Below are positions 1 through 8,540 of a stretch of 64,000 bases of DNA, piece by piece. The stretch is from Allobosea sp. Its GTDB lineage: Bacteria > Pseudomonadota > Alphaproteobacteria > Rhizobiales > Beijerinckiaceae. The stretch spans positions 310,001-374,000 of the forward strand of contig NZ_JAUYTP010000016.1 of NCBI RefSeq assembly GCF_030695125.1, read 5' to 3'. The notes beneath the pieces are model-generated. The model searched no databases. It was given only the letters and a program-made list of their open reading frames with translations, and was not told where the DNA came from. The position numbers and the translations under genes are program-made. How positions within the stretch are numbered: position 1 is the stretch's first letter; each line of letters begins with the position of its first letter.

Positions 1-32
1 GGCGCTGCGGCGGGGAGGAGGACATCCCGTTG

Positions 33-52
33 TTCCCCGTCGCGACGGGGAA
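33..52. terminator. Perfect 20-bp palindrome downstream of the Gly/Tyr-rich gene
   Basis: The sequence TTCCCCGT-CGCG-ACGGGGAA reads the same on both strands and lies just after the stop of the leftward gene that ends at 77. It can fold into an 8-bp stem with a CGCG loop. There is no clear U-run, so a role as terminator is inferred from position and structure only. Confidence 0.4.
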
Positions 53-76
53 GCGGTCAAAAGCAATCAGAAGCGA

Positions 77-412
77 TCAGAAACGGTCGTAACGGCGATA
101 GCCGGGCCGCGGGCCGTAACCGGGGCGGGGGCCGTAGCCGGGACGCGGGCCATAGCCCGGGCCGCGCCCATAGACTGGACCGCGCCCGTAACCGTTGCGT
201 CCGTAGCGCTGCTGGCGCGTGGTTTCCTGCATCATGTACAGCCGGCGCTGCTTGGCTGCGGTCATCGTGAAGGCGACGTCCTGCTCGTCGAGCTGAAGCG
301 CGGTCGCGGCCGGCAGCGCCTCGGGAGAAGCGGCGGCGGCGGGCGTGGCCAGACCGATGCCTGCGAGAGCAGCAAGGCCGACGATGCGGGCAAGGAACGA
401 CGACCTGTTCAT
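77..412 (-). CDS. Secreted Gly/Tyr/Pro-rich small protein
   Basis: A 111-residue protein. Residues 1-28 form a signal peptide ending in an Ala-rich cleavage site (TPAAAA). The middle is short and Gln/Arg-rich. From residue about 70 the tail is low complexity, with a GYGPRP unit repeated about three times and a YRRYDRF end. The ATG at 412 was chosen because AAGGA lies 7 bases upstream and the signal peptide starts there; a longer open frame upstream is a shadow. Such Gly/Tyr/Arg tails occur in many small periplasmic proteins of Hyphomicrobiales, but no enzymatic function can be assigned. It lies alone with a palindrome behind it. Confidence 0.75.
   Translation of the reverse strand: MNRSSFLARIVGLAALAGIGLATPAAAASPEALPAATALQLDEQDVAFTMTAAKQRRLYMMQETTRQQRYGRNGYGRGPVYGRGPGYGPRPGYGPRPGYGPRPGYRRYDRF
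98..175. repeat. In-gene tandem repeat coding for GYGPRP
   Basis: Degenerate tandem units of about 18 bases lie inside the 3' part of the first gene and encode repeated Gly-Tyr-Gly-Pro-Arg-Pro. Copy number may vary between strains. Confidence 0.6.
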
Positions 413-609
413 GGCAAATCCTTTTTGCGCCGCATGACGCGGCTCGAGATCAACGTCGGGTTTCGCGAATCGTTCCCGACTCCTCGGAAAATCGGGCCAG
501 CCACCCTTCTCTGCAACCGTTTTGCGCTCATCAGCGCAGCGGTGGTCGCGAATCTCGGCTGTTGCGCTGCCATCGCCGCCGACAGTTTGGGCTGAGGCGT
601 CGAGCCGCG

Positions 610-1623
610 TCAGAATTGCAGCAGGCACTCGCGCAGGGTGCGGGGTTGTTCCGCGCCGGGCTCGCGCCGCTTGACGCGCAGCAGCAGGCCGGCAGCCGCC
701 GCCGCGCGCACATCGCGCGGGTTCAGGCCGAATTCCTGCTTGAAGGCGCGGCTGAAGCTGGAGGCGTCCTCGAAGCACAGCGCATCGGCGATGGCATTGA
801 TGCTGGCGCCATTGGCCGTGTCGGACAGGTCGGCATAGCCGCGCAGCAGGCGCCGGTGCCGGATATAGCGGGCCACCCCGCCATCGTCCTGGAACAGCCG
901 GTAGAGCTGCGTGCGCGACATGCCGACTTCGCGGCACAGCAGCGTCGCGTCGAGGGCGGCATTGCGCAGGTTCAGATCGATGAACTGCCGGACCTTCTCG
1001 CGTCGCGTCAGGTTGATCTGGCTCGAGGCGAGGTCGAGGCGGTCGGCGGAGGGGCCGGTGCAGGCCAGCACCATGGCGCGCAGGGCGTTCGTCAGCCGCG
1101 GCATGTCGGCGGCGTCGAGTTCCCCGAAGCTGCGTTGCAGCAACCCGATATAGTCGCCCAGCAGCCGGCCGAGCGGCGTGTCCAGCGCCTGCGCCTGCGC
1201 CGCGTCCAGCAGCGGCGCCAGCTCGCGGAAGCTGTCGCGCGGCAGATAGAGCTGCAGCCGCTCGTCGCTGGAGCGCTGGCTGACGAGTTCGCGGCCGAGC
1301 GACGCCACATAGGGCACTGAGCCCGGCACATCGAGGGTGAGCCCGGCCCCGCCCGAGCCGATCGTCCGGCGTTGGCCCAGCGTGATCACCCAATGGTCGA
1401 TCGGGTTCGAGCGCAGCAAGGCGGTGTCGCGCACCGCCGTCAGCGCCGGTGCCTTGACCTTGCTCAGCCCGAATTCATCGAGCGTCCAGACGATGCTGCT
1501 GGCTTCGAAGCCGACCTCGCTCTCGTTCAGCGCGATGCTGAAGACGCCGTCGAACCAGCCCTGCCACGCATCGAACTGCTCCCGGATGGGCAGGTCGGTC
1601 GTGGTGAAGCGGACTGGAATCAT
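610..1623 (-). CDS. AraC family transcriptional regulator
   Basis: A 337-residue regulator. The N-terminal two thirds resemble the AraC-binding-like ligand domain seen in regulators of aromatic or amine metabolism. The C-terminal 100 residues form the double helix-turn-helix with SRTQLYRLFQDDGGVARYI in the first HTH and SSFSRAFKQEFGLNPRD in the second. The ATG at 1623 is preceded by a G-rich ribosome site; the frame is open further upstream but starts there are poor. No structural gene is transcribed with it, so the target is unknown. The HTH closely resembles that of the second AraC protein at 8541-9710. Confidence 0.88.
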   Translation of the reverse strand: MIPVRFTTTDLPIREQFDAWQGWFDGVFSIALNESEVGFEASSIVWTLDEFGLSKVKAPALTAVRDTALLRSNPIDHWVITLGQRRTIGSGGAGLTLDVPGSVPYVASLGRELVSQRSSDERLQLYLPRDSFRELAPLLDAAQAQALDTPLGRLLGDYIGLLQRSFGELDAADMPRLTNALRAMVLACTGPSADRLDLASSQINLTRREKVRQFIDLNLRNAALDATLLCREVGMSRTQLYRLFQDDGGVARYIRHRRLLRGYADLSDTANGASINAIADALCFEDASSFSRAFKQEFGLNPRDVRAAAAAGLLLRVKRREPGAEQPRTLRECLLQF

Positions 1624-1800
1624 GAGGCCCCCCGGCATATCGAATGCCGAAGGGTAACACGGCGGCCGCAGAAGTGACATGCGCGGCATCGTGCCGCGAA
1701 CGCAGGGGTCGTGCGGCCCGAAATCTCGGCGACATCTACGGCAACGGGCGCCTGCGCGCAGGCGGGAGGCCCTGTGTTGCGAGCGCGGCCCGGTGGCCGA

Positions 1801-2040
1801 TCACCAGCGGCGGCAGACCTGGACCCGGCGTGTCTGCCAGCGACCGCGCGAGTCGCGGAAACGGCGCGTCTCCCACCAGCAGCGACGGCGATGCCAGTTG
1901 GCCTGCTCGACGCCGCTTTCCGTGGTCACGCCTGGCATCGAGGCCACGGGCGCAGCGACGGCATCACCCGCCGACAGACACCCCAAGCCCAGCCCCGCGG
2001 CGAGAAGCCATGTGGTGAGAAGCCCTGCACGAACCCACAT
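1801..2040 (-). CDS. Small secreted Trp/Arg-rich protein
   Basis: A 79-residue protein that I do not recognise. Residues 1-30 look like a signal peptide (hydrophobic LLTTWLLAAGLGLGCL followed by an Ala-rich site). The mature part is short, basic and carries CWW and a terminal CRRW, so a disulfide is possible. The ATG at 2040 has AAAGGA upstream. It lies 46 bases after the SLC13 permease gene and could be read from the same transcript, but nothing connects the functions. Confidence 0.6.
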   Translation of the reverse strand: MWVRAGLLTTWLLAAGLGLGCLSAGDAVAAPVASMPGVTTESGVEQANWHRRRCWWETRRFRDSRGRWQTRRVQVCRRW

Positions 2041-2086
2041 TGTCGTGTCCTTTCCCAAAAAACAGGGCGGGTCGACGATCGCCCTG

Positions 2087-3922
2087 TCAGAAGCGCCAGA
2101 TCAGCGGCACGATGAAAACGGAGACGATGAAGAACCAGATCAGCAGGGGCAGGCCGAGCTTCCAGTAATCGCTGAACGCGTAGCCGCCCGGCCCCATCAC
2201 CATCAGGTTGGTCGGGGTCGCGATCGGGGTCAGGAAGGCCCCGGCCGCCGCGACCGCCGTGCTCATCAGCACGGGCTTGGGCGAGATGCCCATGCTGGCG
2301 GCCGCGGCGACGCCGATCGGGATCACGATCAGCGCGGTCGCGGTGTTGCTGATCAGCTGCCCCATCACCGCCGTCAGGATGAACAGGCCCGCCAGCAGCG
2401 CCATCGGCCCCGCATCGCCGACCATCAGCACGAGCCGCTCGGCCAGGAGCTTGGCGGCGCCGGTCTCGACCATGGCCGTCGAGAGCGGCATCATCGCACC
2501 CACGAGAATGACCGTGGTCCAGCTGATCGCACGGTAGGACTGCTCCACGCTCATGATGCCGCTGAGGATGATTGCGCCAGCGGCAAGCAGGCCCGCCACT
2601 GCGGGCGGCACGATGCCGGTGGCCAGCAGCAGGACCATGCCGAACAGGATGATCACCGCCTGCTTGGCGCCGGGGCCCATCGGCACCGCCTGGCGACGGA
2701 CGAGTTCAGGTGAACTGACGACCAGCACGTCGGGATCGTCGAGATGGGTGTCCAGCGCCTTCCAGGTGCCCTGCAGCAGCATGGTGTCGCCGGCCTCCAG
2801 CACGATGCCGCCGGCCTCGCCCGTCGCGCTGGCGGCGATCTCGTTGCCGGAGCGCTGCACGGCGAGGATGATCAGGTCGCCGCTCTCGGTCACCATGCCC
2901 GGAAAGACGCTCTCGCCGATCAGGCCCGAGCGCGGCGGGATGACCACCTCGGCGAGCCCGGAGCGCTTGTTGAACAGCGTCTCCTCGCCGGCGCCGGTCG
3001 TGGCGCTTTCGTCGCGGAAGGCGAGGTGGAGCGTCGCGGCGAAGGTCGCGGCCGCTTCGGCATCGCCTCGCAGGAGGAGATGGTCGCCCTCCGCGATCGC
3101 CTGGCGACGCAGCGGGCTTGCGCTCTCGCCCTCCTGGATCGCGACGAGCTGGAGGCCGGGATAGGCGGACAGATCGATCGCCGCTGCCGGCTGCCCGACA
3201 TAGGGGCAGGTCGCGCGCACGCGCAGCTGATAGATGCCGCTGGCGAGCCCATACTGCTCGACCAGCGTCTTGGCATGGCGGCTGAAATCGGCCGGCATCG
3301 TCGCGCCGTTGCGCTCCGGCAGCAGCTTCTGGCCGAACAGGATCATGATCGCCATGGAGCCGGCGAGCAGCGGAATGCCGACCAGCGCGAATTCGAAAAA
3401 GCCGAAGCCGCCGACGCCCGCATCGGACGCCGCTTCCGAGACGAGCACGTTCACGGGCGTGCCGGTCAGCGCCAGCATCGAGCCGGCATGGGCGGCGAAG
3501 ACCAGCGGCATCAGCAATTGCGAGGAGTTGCGCTTCAGCCGGACCGCGATGACCACGACGACCGGCAGCAGGGCCGCCACCGCGCCGTTGACGCTGATCA
3601 GCGCCGTCAGCAGCGCCACGAGGCCCATGGTGAGCAGGAGGAGGCGCGTGCGGCTGTCCTCGCCCGCTCCCTTGATCAGGAGCTGGCCGGCCCAGGCGGT
3701 GACGCCGGTGACCTCCAGCCCCGAAGAGACGACGAACAGCGCGGCGATGAAGATCACGGCCGGGTCGCCGAGCCCGCCCAGCGCCTGAGGCAGGGTCAGG
3801 ACGCCGGTCGCCCACAGCGACAGCGCCGTTCCCATCGCCACCAGCACGACCGGCACCCTGTTCGTGACGAACAGGACGACGGCCGCGGCGATGATCAGGG
3901 CGGTATAGGCAATGGGGCTCAC
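2087..3922 (-). CDS. SLC13-family permease with two RCK_C domains
   Basis: A 611-residue inner-membrane transporter of the divalent anion:Na+ symporter (DASS/ArsB-like) group. Hydrophobic segments flank a cytosolic insert at about residues 210-390 that looks like two TrkA-C (RCK_C) domains, which usually sense a regulatory ligand. The C-terminal half carries the ATPTNLMVMGPGGYAF signature expected for the family. Start is GTG at 3922. Possible substrates are dicarboxylate, sulfate or similar anions; the sequence does not say which. It is the last large gene of the leftward abgT-peptidase set and is a clear paralogue of 27762-29576, sharing nearly the same C-terminal 50 residues. Confidence 0.9.
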   Translation of the reverse strand: MSPIAYTALIIAAAVVLFVTNRVPVVLVAMGTALSLWATGVLTLPQALGGLGDPAVIFIAALFVVSSGLEVTGVTAWAGQLLIKGAGEDSRTRLLLLTMGLVALLTALISVNGAVAALLPVVVVIAVRLKRNSSQLLMPLVFAAHAGSMLALTGTPVNVLVSEAASDAGVGGFGFFEFALVGIPLLAGSMAIMILFGQKLLPERNGATMPADFSRHAKTLVEQYGLASGIYQLRVRATCPYVGQPAAAIDLSAYPGLQLVAIQEGESASPLRRQAIAEGDHLLLRGDAEAAATFAATLHLAFRDESATTGAGEETLFNKRSGLAEVVIPPRSGLIGESVFPGMVTESGDLIILAVQRSGNEIAASATGEAGGIVLEAGDTMLLQGTWKALDTHLDDPDVLVVSSPELVRRQAVPMGPGAKQAVIILFGMVLLLATGIVPPAVAGLLAAGAIILSGIMSVEQSYRAISWTTVILVGAMMPLSTAMVETGAAKLLAERLVLMVGDAGPMALLAGLFILTAVMGQLISNTATALIVIPIGVAAAASMGISPKPVLMSTAVAAAGAFLTPIATPTNLMVMGPGGYAFSDYWKLGLPLLIWFFIVSVFIVPLIWRF

Positions 3923-3972
3923 GCGTCAGCTCCTCGTTGGGCCTTCGACCGGGCGACCGCCCGAGCGGTCCT

Positions 3973-5175
3973 TCAGTCTTCGAGCGTCGCCATCAGGATG
4001 CCGAGCCGGCAGCCCTTCTCGTATTCGTCGAGCTTCACGAACTCCTTGATCGTGTGGATCTCGGCCTGGCCGGCGCCGATGGTGATCGTCGGGACGCCCG
4101 CCTTGTCGAGCCAATTGGCGTCGAGGCCGCCATTGGAGAAGATGTAGGTCGGCTCCATACCGAGCATCCCGAGCGCCCTGGTGGCGCGCTTCACCACCGG
4201 ACTGTCCTGGCCCAGTTTGAAGGGCGGGTAGGCCGCCGCACGCTTGAAGACGACTTCGGCGGTCGCGCCTTCATGGTCGGTGACGGCGGCCTTGGCCTTG
4301 GCGAAGGCCGCCTCGAACCCGTCGACGATCTGGGTGGCGAAGCTCAGCTCGGGGCTGCGCGCCTCGCCCTTGAGGAAGGCATAGTCGGTGACGACGTTCG
4401 TGGCATCGCCGGCCGGCTTGCCGTCCCGGCCGCCGAAGATGCCGATATTGCTGCTGCCGAAGGCCTCGCCCTTGACCACCTTGCCGAACCAGCCGGCGGC
4501 GCGGGCTTCCGTCAGGCCGATGGCGCCGACCATCGTCGCCGAGATGCCCTTGTCGGGCGCGACGCCGGCATGGGAGGCGCGGCCGGTGATCTCGACCTCC
4601 CAGTTCTCCTGGCCGACCGCGCCTATGATCAGCTCCGAGGCCAACTGCCCGTCGACATTGATGCACATCGCCGGGCTCTTGAGGTCCGCGGGGTTCAGCT
4701 CGCGGGCGCCATGCAGGCCGCTTTCCTCGCGCACCGTGAACAGCAGCGTGATCGGCGGATGGGGCAGCTTGTTCTTGATCAGCGTCTCCGCGACCACGAC
4801 GAGCAGCGCGACGCCGGTGCGGGCGTCGCCGCCGAGTGCCGTCGTACCATCGGAGACGATGCGGTCGCCCTCGCGCCGTGGCTTGGCACCGGCGCAGAGC
4901 GGCACGGTGTCGAGATGGGTCGAGAACAGCAGGCGGGGCCCCGGCTTCGTGCCGGGCAGCTCGACGATCAGGTTGCCGGTCTGCGTCGGCAGCGGGATGC
5001 GGCTGTTGACGTCGTCGTAGCGGATCGCCGAGGCCGGCACGCCGATCTTGATCAGCGCCGCGCTGACGGCGGCGGCGATCGCAGCCTCCTCGCCCGTCAC
5101 GCCCTCGACCGAGAGGAAGTTCATCAGATGGTCGATCGCCGCCTCGACATCGAGGGGAATGGTGGCGTTGCTCAT
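3973..5175 (-). CDS. M20-family metallopeptidase (peptidase T-like)
   Basis: A 400-residue cytosolic zinc peptidase. Metal-site motifs are visible in order: STHLDT (His87, Asp89), GGDARTG (Asp118), REESG (Glu150-151, base and ligand), NVDG, and a C-terminal His in EIHTIKEFV. The order and spacing fit the PepT/M20 group acting on di- or tripeptides or acyl-amino acids. It sits between abgT and an SLC13 permease on the same strand, so it probably hydrolyses what the AbgT transporter brings in. ATG at 5175 was chosen; another ATG three codons upstream is possible. A 6-bp stem hairpin (5195-5216) lies between it and abgT and may tune expression. Confidence 0.88.
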   Translation of the reverse strand: MSNATIPLDVEAAIDHLMNFLSVEGVTGEEAAIAAAVSAALIKIGVPASAIRYDDVNSRIPLPTQTGNLIVELPGTKPGPRLLFSTHLDTVPLCAGAKPRREGDRIVSDGTTALGGDARTGVALLVVVAETLIKNKLPHPPITLLFTVREESGLHGARELNPADLKSPAMCINVDGQLASELIIGAVGQENWEVEITGRASHAGVAPDKGISATMVGAIGLTEARAAGWFGKVVKGEAFGSSNIGIFGGRDGKPAGDATNVVTDYAFLKGEARSPELSFATQIVDGFEAAFAKAKAAVTDHEGATAEVVFKRAAAYPPFKLGQDSPVVKRATRALGMLGMEPTYIFSNGGLDANWLDKAGVPTITIGAGQAEIHTIKEFVKLDEYEKGCRLGILMATLED

Positions 5176-5194
5176 GACATCCATCCAAGTTGAG

Positions 5195-5216
5195 GGCCCG
5201 TTGTGACGACCGGGCC
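5195..5216. promoter_or_regulatory. Hairpin between abgT-like gene and peptidase gene
   Basis: GGCCCG and CGGGCC form a perfect 6-bp stem around a 10-base loop in the 71-base gap between the two leftward genes. It has no U-run, so it is more likely an RNA stability or attenuation element than a full terminator. Confidence 0.35.
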
Positions 5217-5246
5217 TGGCTTGCTTCGAGGGTTCGACACGACGGC

Positions 5247-6797
5247 TCACAGGCCCCAGGGCAATCCCAGCGTTTTCCAGATCACGAACAGGGCGGTCCA
5301 CACCAGGAACATGCCGGCCAGATAGGGCAGCATCAGCGCCACCACGGTGCCGACACCGGCGTTGCGGTCGTATTTCTGCATCAGGCCGACCACGAGCGCG
5401 AAATAGGCGTTGAGCGGCGTGATCATGTTCATCGGGCTGTCGCCGATGCGGTAGGCCGAGAGCACCGCTTCGGGCTCGACGCCGAGCTTCATCAGCAGCG
5501 GCACGAAGACGGGCGCGAAGATCGCCCATTTGGCGATGGCCCCGGTCAGCAGCAGATCGATGATGGCGACGACGACGATGAAGCCGAGCAAGAGCGGAAG
5601 CGCGCCGATATTGGCCGACTGCAGCACCCCGGCGAGGCTGAGCGCCATGACCGTGCCCATGTTCGTGTAGGTGAAATAGGCGACGAACTGGCTGAGAATG
5701 AAGAACAGGAAGATCGTGCCGCCGAGGCCCTTGATCGATTTCTCGATGGCCGCGATGACCTCCGTCAGCGTGCGCACCGTCCCGGCCCCGATGCCGTAGC
5801 ACCAGCCGCTGGTCAGGAAAATCAGCATGATCAGGGCGATCAGCCCGTTCATGAACGGTGAATTGCCGATCAGTTCGCCGGTCGTCGGGTTGCGCAGGGG
5901 CGCGCCGGCGGGAACGGTCAACAGCAGGAACACCGCGATCAGCCCGAGCAGCCCGAAGCCGGCGAAGCGCAGGCCGCGGGATTCAGCTTCCGACAACAGC
6001 GCCGCCTGATCCGTCGTCGTTCCCTCCGCGGCCTTCTTGGGATCGTAAGCTCCAAGTCTCGGGCCGACGACCTTGTCCGTGATGAACGCGATGGTCATCG
6101 TCAGAACGACGACCGACGCGAACGAGAACCAGACGTTCGAGGCCAGGCCGATGGTGCGGGCCGGATCGACGAGACGGGCGGCGTCGTTGGTGAACTCGAC
6201 GAGCACGGCGTCCAGCGGCTTGATCAGCATGTTGACCGTGAACGCGCCGGCCACGCCCGCGAAGCCGAGCGCGAGGCCCGCCATCGGGTTTCGCCCGACG
6301 GCCAGATAGGCGATGCCGGCGAGCGGGATCAGCACGAGATAGCCGGCATCGGCCGCGATGCTGGCGGTGATGGCGACGAAAGCCAGGATGTAGGTCAGCG
6401 CCGCGGGCGGCGAGATGATCACCAGCTTGCGGATGAGCGCGGTGACCAGGCCGGATTCTTCCGCCACGCCGGCGCCGATCATGGCGGCGATCATCAGGCC
6501 CACCGCGGTGAAGGCCATGAAGTTCGGGACCAGCGACGAGTAGATGAACCGGATGCCCTCGGCGTTGAGAAGGCTCCGGATCGCCGTCGAGGCGATCTCG
6601 ATCTTGTGGGTCTCGGGGTTGATGCGCTCGTAGGACACCTGCGCGCCGAACAGGCTGAACACGGCCGACAGCACGATGACGATGCCGATCAGGATCAGGA
6701 AGATCACCACCGGATGCGGCACCATGTTGCCGACCTTCTCGACCCCGTCGAGGAAGCGCTGCATCGTGGTCTTGGGTGCGGTGCTTTCGATCGCCAT
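5247..6797 (-). CDS. AbgT family transporter
   Basis: A 516-residue inner-membrane protein of the AbgT family, whose founding member imports p-aminobenzoyl-glutamate and other members export sulfonamides. Features seen: about a dozen hydrophobic segments, the early PHPVVIFLILIGIVIVLS helix, and the conserved late NMITPLNAYFALVVGLMQKY stretch. Length matches the family (about 500-520). ATG at 6797. It heads a leftward set with an M20 peptidase and an SLC13 permease, so uptake of a peptide-like compound followed by hydrolysis is the favoured reading, by analogy with the abgABT operon. Confidence 0.9.
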   Translation of the reverse strand: MAIESTAPKTTMQRFLDGVEKVGNMVPHPVVIFLILIGIVIVLSAVFSLFGAQVSYERINPETHKIEIASTAIRSLLNAEGIRFIYSSLVPNFMAFTAVGLMIAAMIGAGVAEESGLVTALIRKLVIISPPAALTYILAFVAITASIAADAGYLVLIPLAGIAYLAVGRNPMAGLALGFAGVAGAFTVNMLIKPLDAVLVEFTNDAARLVDPARTIGLASNVWFSFASVVVLTMTIAFITDKVVGPRLGAYDPKKAAEGTTTDQAALLSEAESRGLRFAGFGLLGLIAVFLLLTVPAGAPLRNPTTGELIGNSPFMNGLIALIMLIFLTSGWCYGIGAGTVRTLTEVIAAIEKSIKGLGGTIFLFFILSQFVAYFTYTNMGTVMALSLAGVLQSANIGALPLLLGFIVVVAIIDLLLTGAIAKWAIFAPVFVPLLMKLGVEPEAVLSAYRIGDSPMNMITPLNAYFALVVGLMQKYDRNAGVGTVVALMLPYLAGMFLVWTALFVIWKTLGLPWGL

Positions 6798-6917
6798 ATC
6801 GGCCTACCCCCGGCGCCGGGATCGGCTCCCGGCGAAAACGAACGAACCGCCGGGACGATGACCCTAGCGGAAACCTGCCGCCGAACTTAGTGGGATGCGC
6901 CGTCAGGGCATCGGCCC

Positions 6918-6950
6918 AGAATCCCAAAGCTTGGGCCCGCTGTCCCAAAA
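6918..6950. promoter_or_regulatory. Direct-repeat operator candidate (two TCCCAAA half-sites 21 bp apart)
   Basis: TCCCAAA occurs at 6922-6928 and again at 6943-6949, 21 bp apart, the spacing of AraC-type half-sites on one DNA face. The 430-base gap between the divergent abgT-like gene and the DUF900 gene has no other obvious content. The 12-mer CAGAATCCCAAA here recurs on the opposite strand at 9698-9709, at the end of the AraC gene and before the RND operon. Confidence 0.4.
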
Positions 6951-7227
6951 TGGCGAGAAGCGGGCGAGACTGTGGTCGGTCCACCGCATCGTGACGAAAG
7001 CAGGGCGGCGAGGCTTGTCTTCGAACCGTTACGTCGCTTCAATACCGCAGCGTCACAAGCGGATTGCGAGCCCGGCCAGCCTGGCCGGAACCGTCCCGGA
7101 TGCACGCAACGTGTCCGGCGGGACGTTCCGCCCGGTCGATGAAGAGTTCGGAGTCTTGCCTCATGCCGGAACAGCAACCGACGACGCGACGCTGCGTCCC
7201 GGGACAGGCCGGCGACGGGGGGCGGCC

Positions 7228-8394
7228 ATGAGGCCGGCATCGGCACGCATCGCTGTCCGCGGCCGGGGGGCACGCATCGCCGCGATCCTCGCCACCGGCC
7301 TGTTGCTGGCGGCCTGCGCCTCCGCACCGCGCGGACTGCTCCAGACCGTCGCTCCCATACCGAACACCGACAAGCTCGACATGCTCACCGCGACGACGCG
7401 GGCGGTCTCGGACGAGCCCGGCGTGCTCTATGATGGCGAGCGGGGCATGGGCGTCTCCTTCAGCAACATCGTCGTCTCGATCCCGCGGAACCGGGAGCCC
7501 GGCACGATTCAGGTTCCGCGGTCGGTGCCCGGCAATCCGGAGACGGACTTCACGGTCAGCGCGGCGACCTCGCTGCAGAAATCCGATCTGCCGCGCTGGT
7601 TCGCCTCGGCCGGCGGTCGCAAGCGCCGCGCCTTCATCTTCGTGCACGGCTTCAACACGCCCTTCGACCGGGCCGTCTTCCGTTTCGCGCAGCTCGCCCA
7701 CGATTCGGACGCCAATGCTGCGCCGATCCTGTTCTCATGGCCGTCGCGCGGGCGCCTGCTCGACTACCGGCTCGACCTCGACAATGCCTCCTATTCGCGC
7801 TCCGATCTCGCCGAGGTCCTGATGATGGCGACGAAAAGCCCGGCTGTCGGCGAGGTCGTCGTCCTGGCCCATTCGATGGGAGCCTGGCTCGCCGTCGAGG
7901 CGCTCAAGCAGGTCGCGCTCAAGAGCGGCGGCGTCCCCGCCAAGATCAACAACCTTATCCTGGCGTCGCCGGATCTCGATGTCGGAGTCTTCCGGCGTCA
8001 GATTGAGGATATGGGTCCGCGGCGCCCCAACATCACGATCTTCGCCTCGCAGAACGACCGCGCGCTGCAGCTCTCGCAGTTTCTCGCGCGCGGCGCGACC
8101 CGGCTGGGAGCGATCGACCTGTCCCGCGAAGACTACCTGACGCAGCTCGGCGACCTCAAGGGCATCACCGTCGTCGACATCAGCGCGATCAAGGCCGGGG
8201 ACCGGGTCAACCACGACACCTACGCCTCGAGCCCCGAAATCGTCCGGCTGATCGGTAACCGCCTGATCGAGGGACAGGTCATCACCGATTCGGACGTGAC
8301 GGGCACCGGAACGGCGCTGGAGACGGTCGGCTCCGCCGCCGGCCTGTTGATCACCGCCCCGATCCGCGTCTTCGATGCGGCCACGACACGCTAG
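7228..8394 (+). CDS. DUF900-type alpha/beta-hydrolase lipoprotein
   Basis: A 388-residue protein. Residues 1-30 form a lipoprotein signal with LLLAAC at the end (Cys30 would be lipidated), so the protein is membrane-anchored in the periplasm. The hydrolase core shows FVHGFNT (oxyanion region, about residue 140) and VLAHSMGAW (nucleophile Ser near 215), as in DUF900 proteins of unknown substrate. The ATG at 7228 has a G-rich ribosome site and starts the signal peptide; the frame is open upstream to 6895 but that part looks non-coding. Monocistronic; an AraC regulator follows 146 bases later on the same strand. Confidence 0.85.
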   Translation: MRPASARIAVRGRGARIAAILATGLLLAACASAPRGLLQTVAPIPNTDKLDMLTATTRAVSDEPGVLYDGERGMGVSFSNIVVSIPRNREPGTIQVPRSVPGNPETDFTVSAATSLQKSDLPRWFASAGGRKRRAFIFVHGFNTPFDRAVFRFAQLAHDSDANAAPILFSWPSRGRLLDYRLDLDNASYSRSDLAEVLMMATKSPAVGEVVVLAHSMGAWLAVEALKQVALKSGGVPAKINNLILASPDLDVGVFRRQIEDMGPRRPNITIFASQNDRALQLSQFLARGATRLGAIDLSREDYLTQLGDLKGITVVDISAIKAGDRVNHDTYASSPEIVRLIGNRLIEGQVITDSDVTGTGTALETVGSAAGLLITAPIRVFDAATTR

Positions 8395-8440
8395 GAGATG
8401 ACGCAGGGTCGATTGCATGTGTCAGGCAATCTTGACAATA

Positions 8441-8454
8441 TTGAGCCAGATCAA
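8441..8454 (+). promoter_or_regulatory. FNR/FixK-type box upstream of AraC gene
   Basis: TTGAG-CCAG-ATCAA matches the TTGA-N6-TCAA pattern of FNR/FixK family sites. Its centre is 93 bases before the AraC start at 8541. If it acts as a class II site at -41.5, transcription would begin near 8489, with a GATGAC -10-like sequence at 8473. Confidence 0.5.
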
Positions 8455-8540
8455 GGTCCGGAAGGCAGGCCGGATGACAGTCGAAGCCAGACACTCGGAA
8501 AGACACAGCCGACCCGACGATCCGCAACACGGAGGCGACC

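Noticed and set aside
77..1393. A 438-residue frame that would fuse the Gly/Tyr-rich protein with antisense AraC sequence
   Set aside because: The upstream part is a shadow of the AraC gene; the real gene starts at 412 with its own signal peptide and ribosome site.
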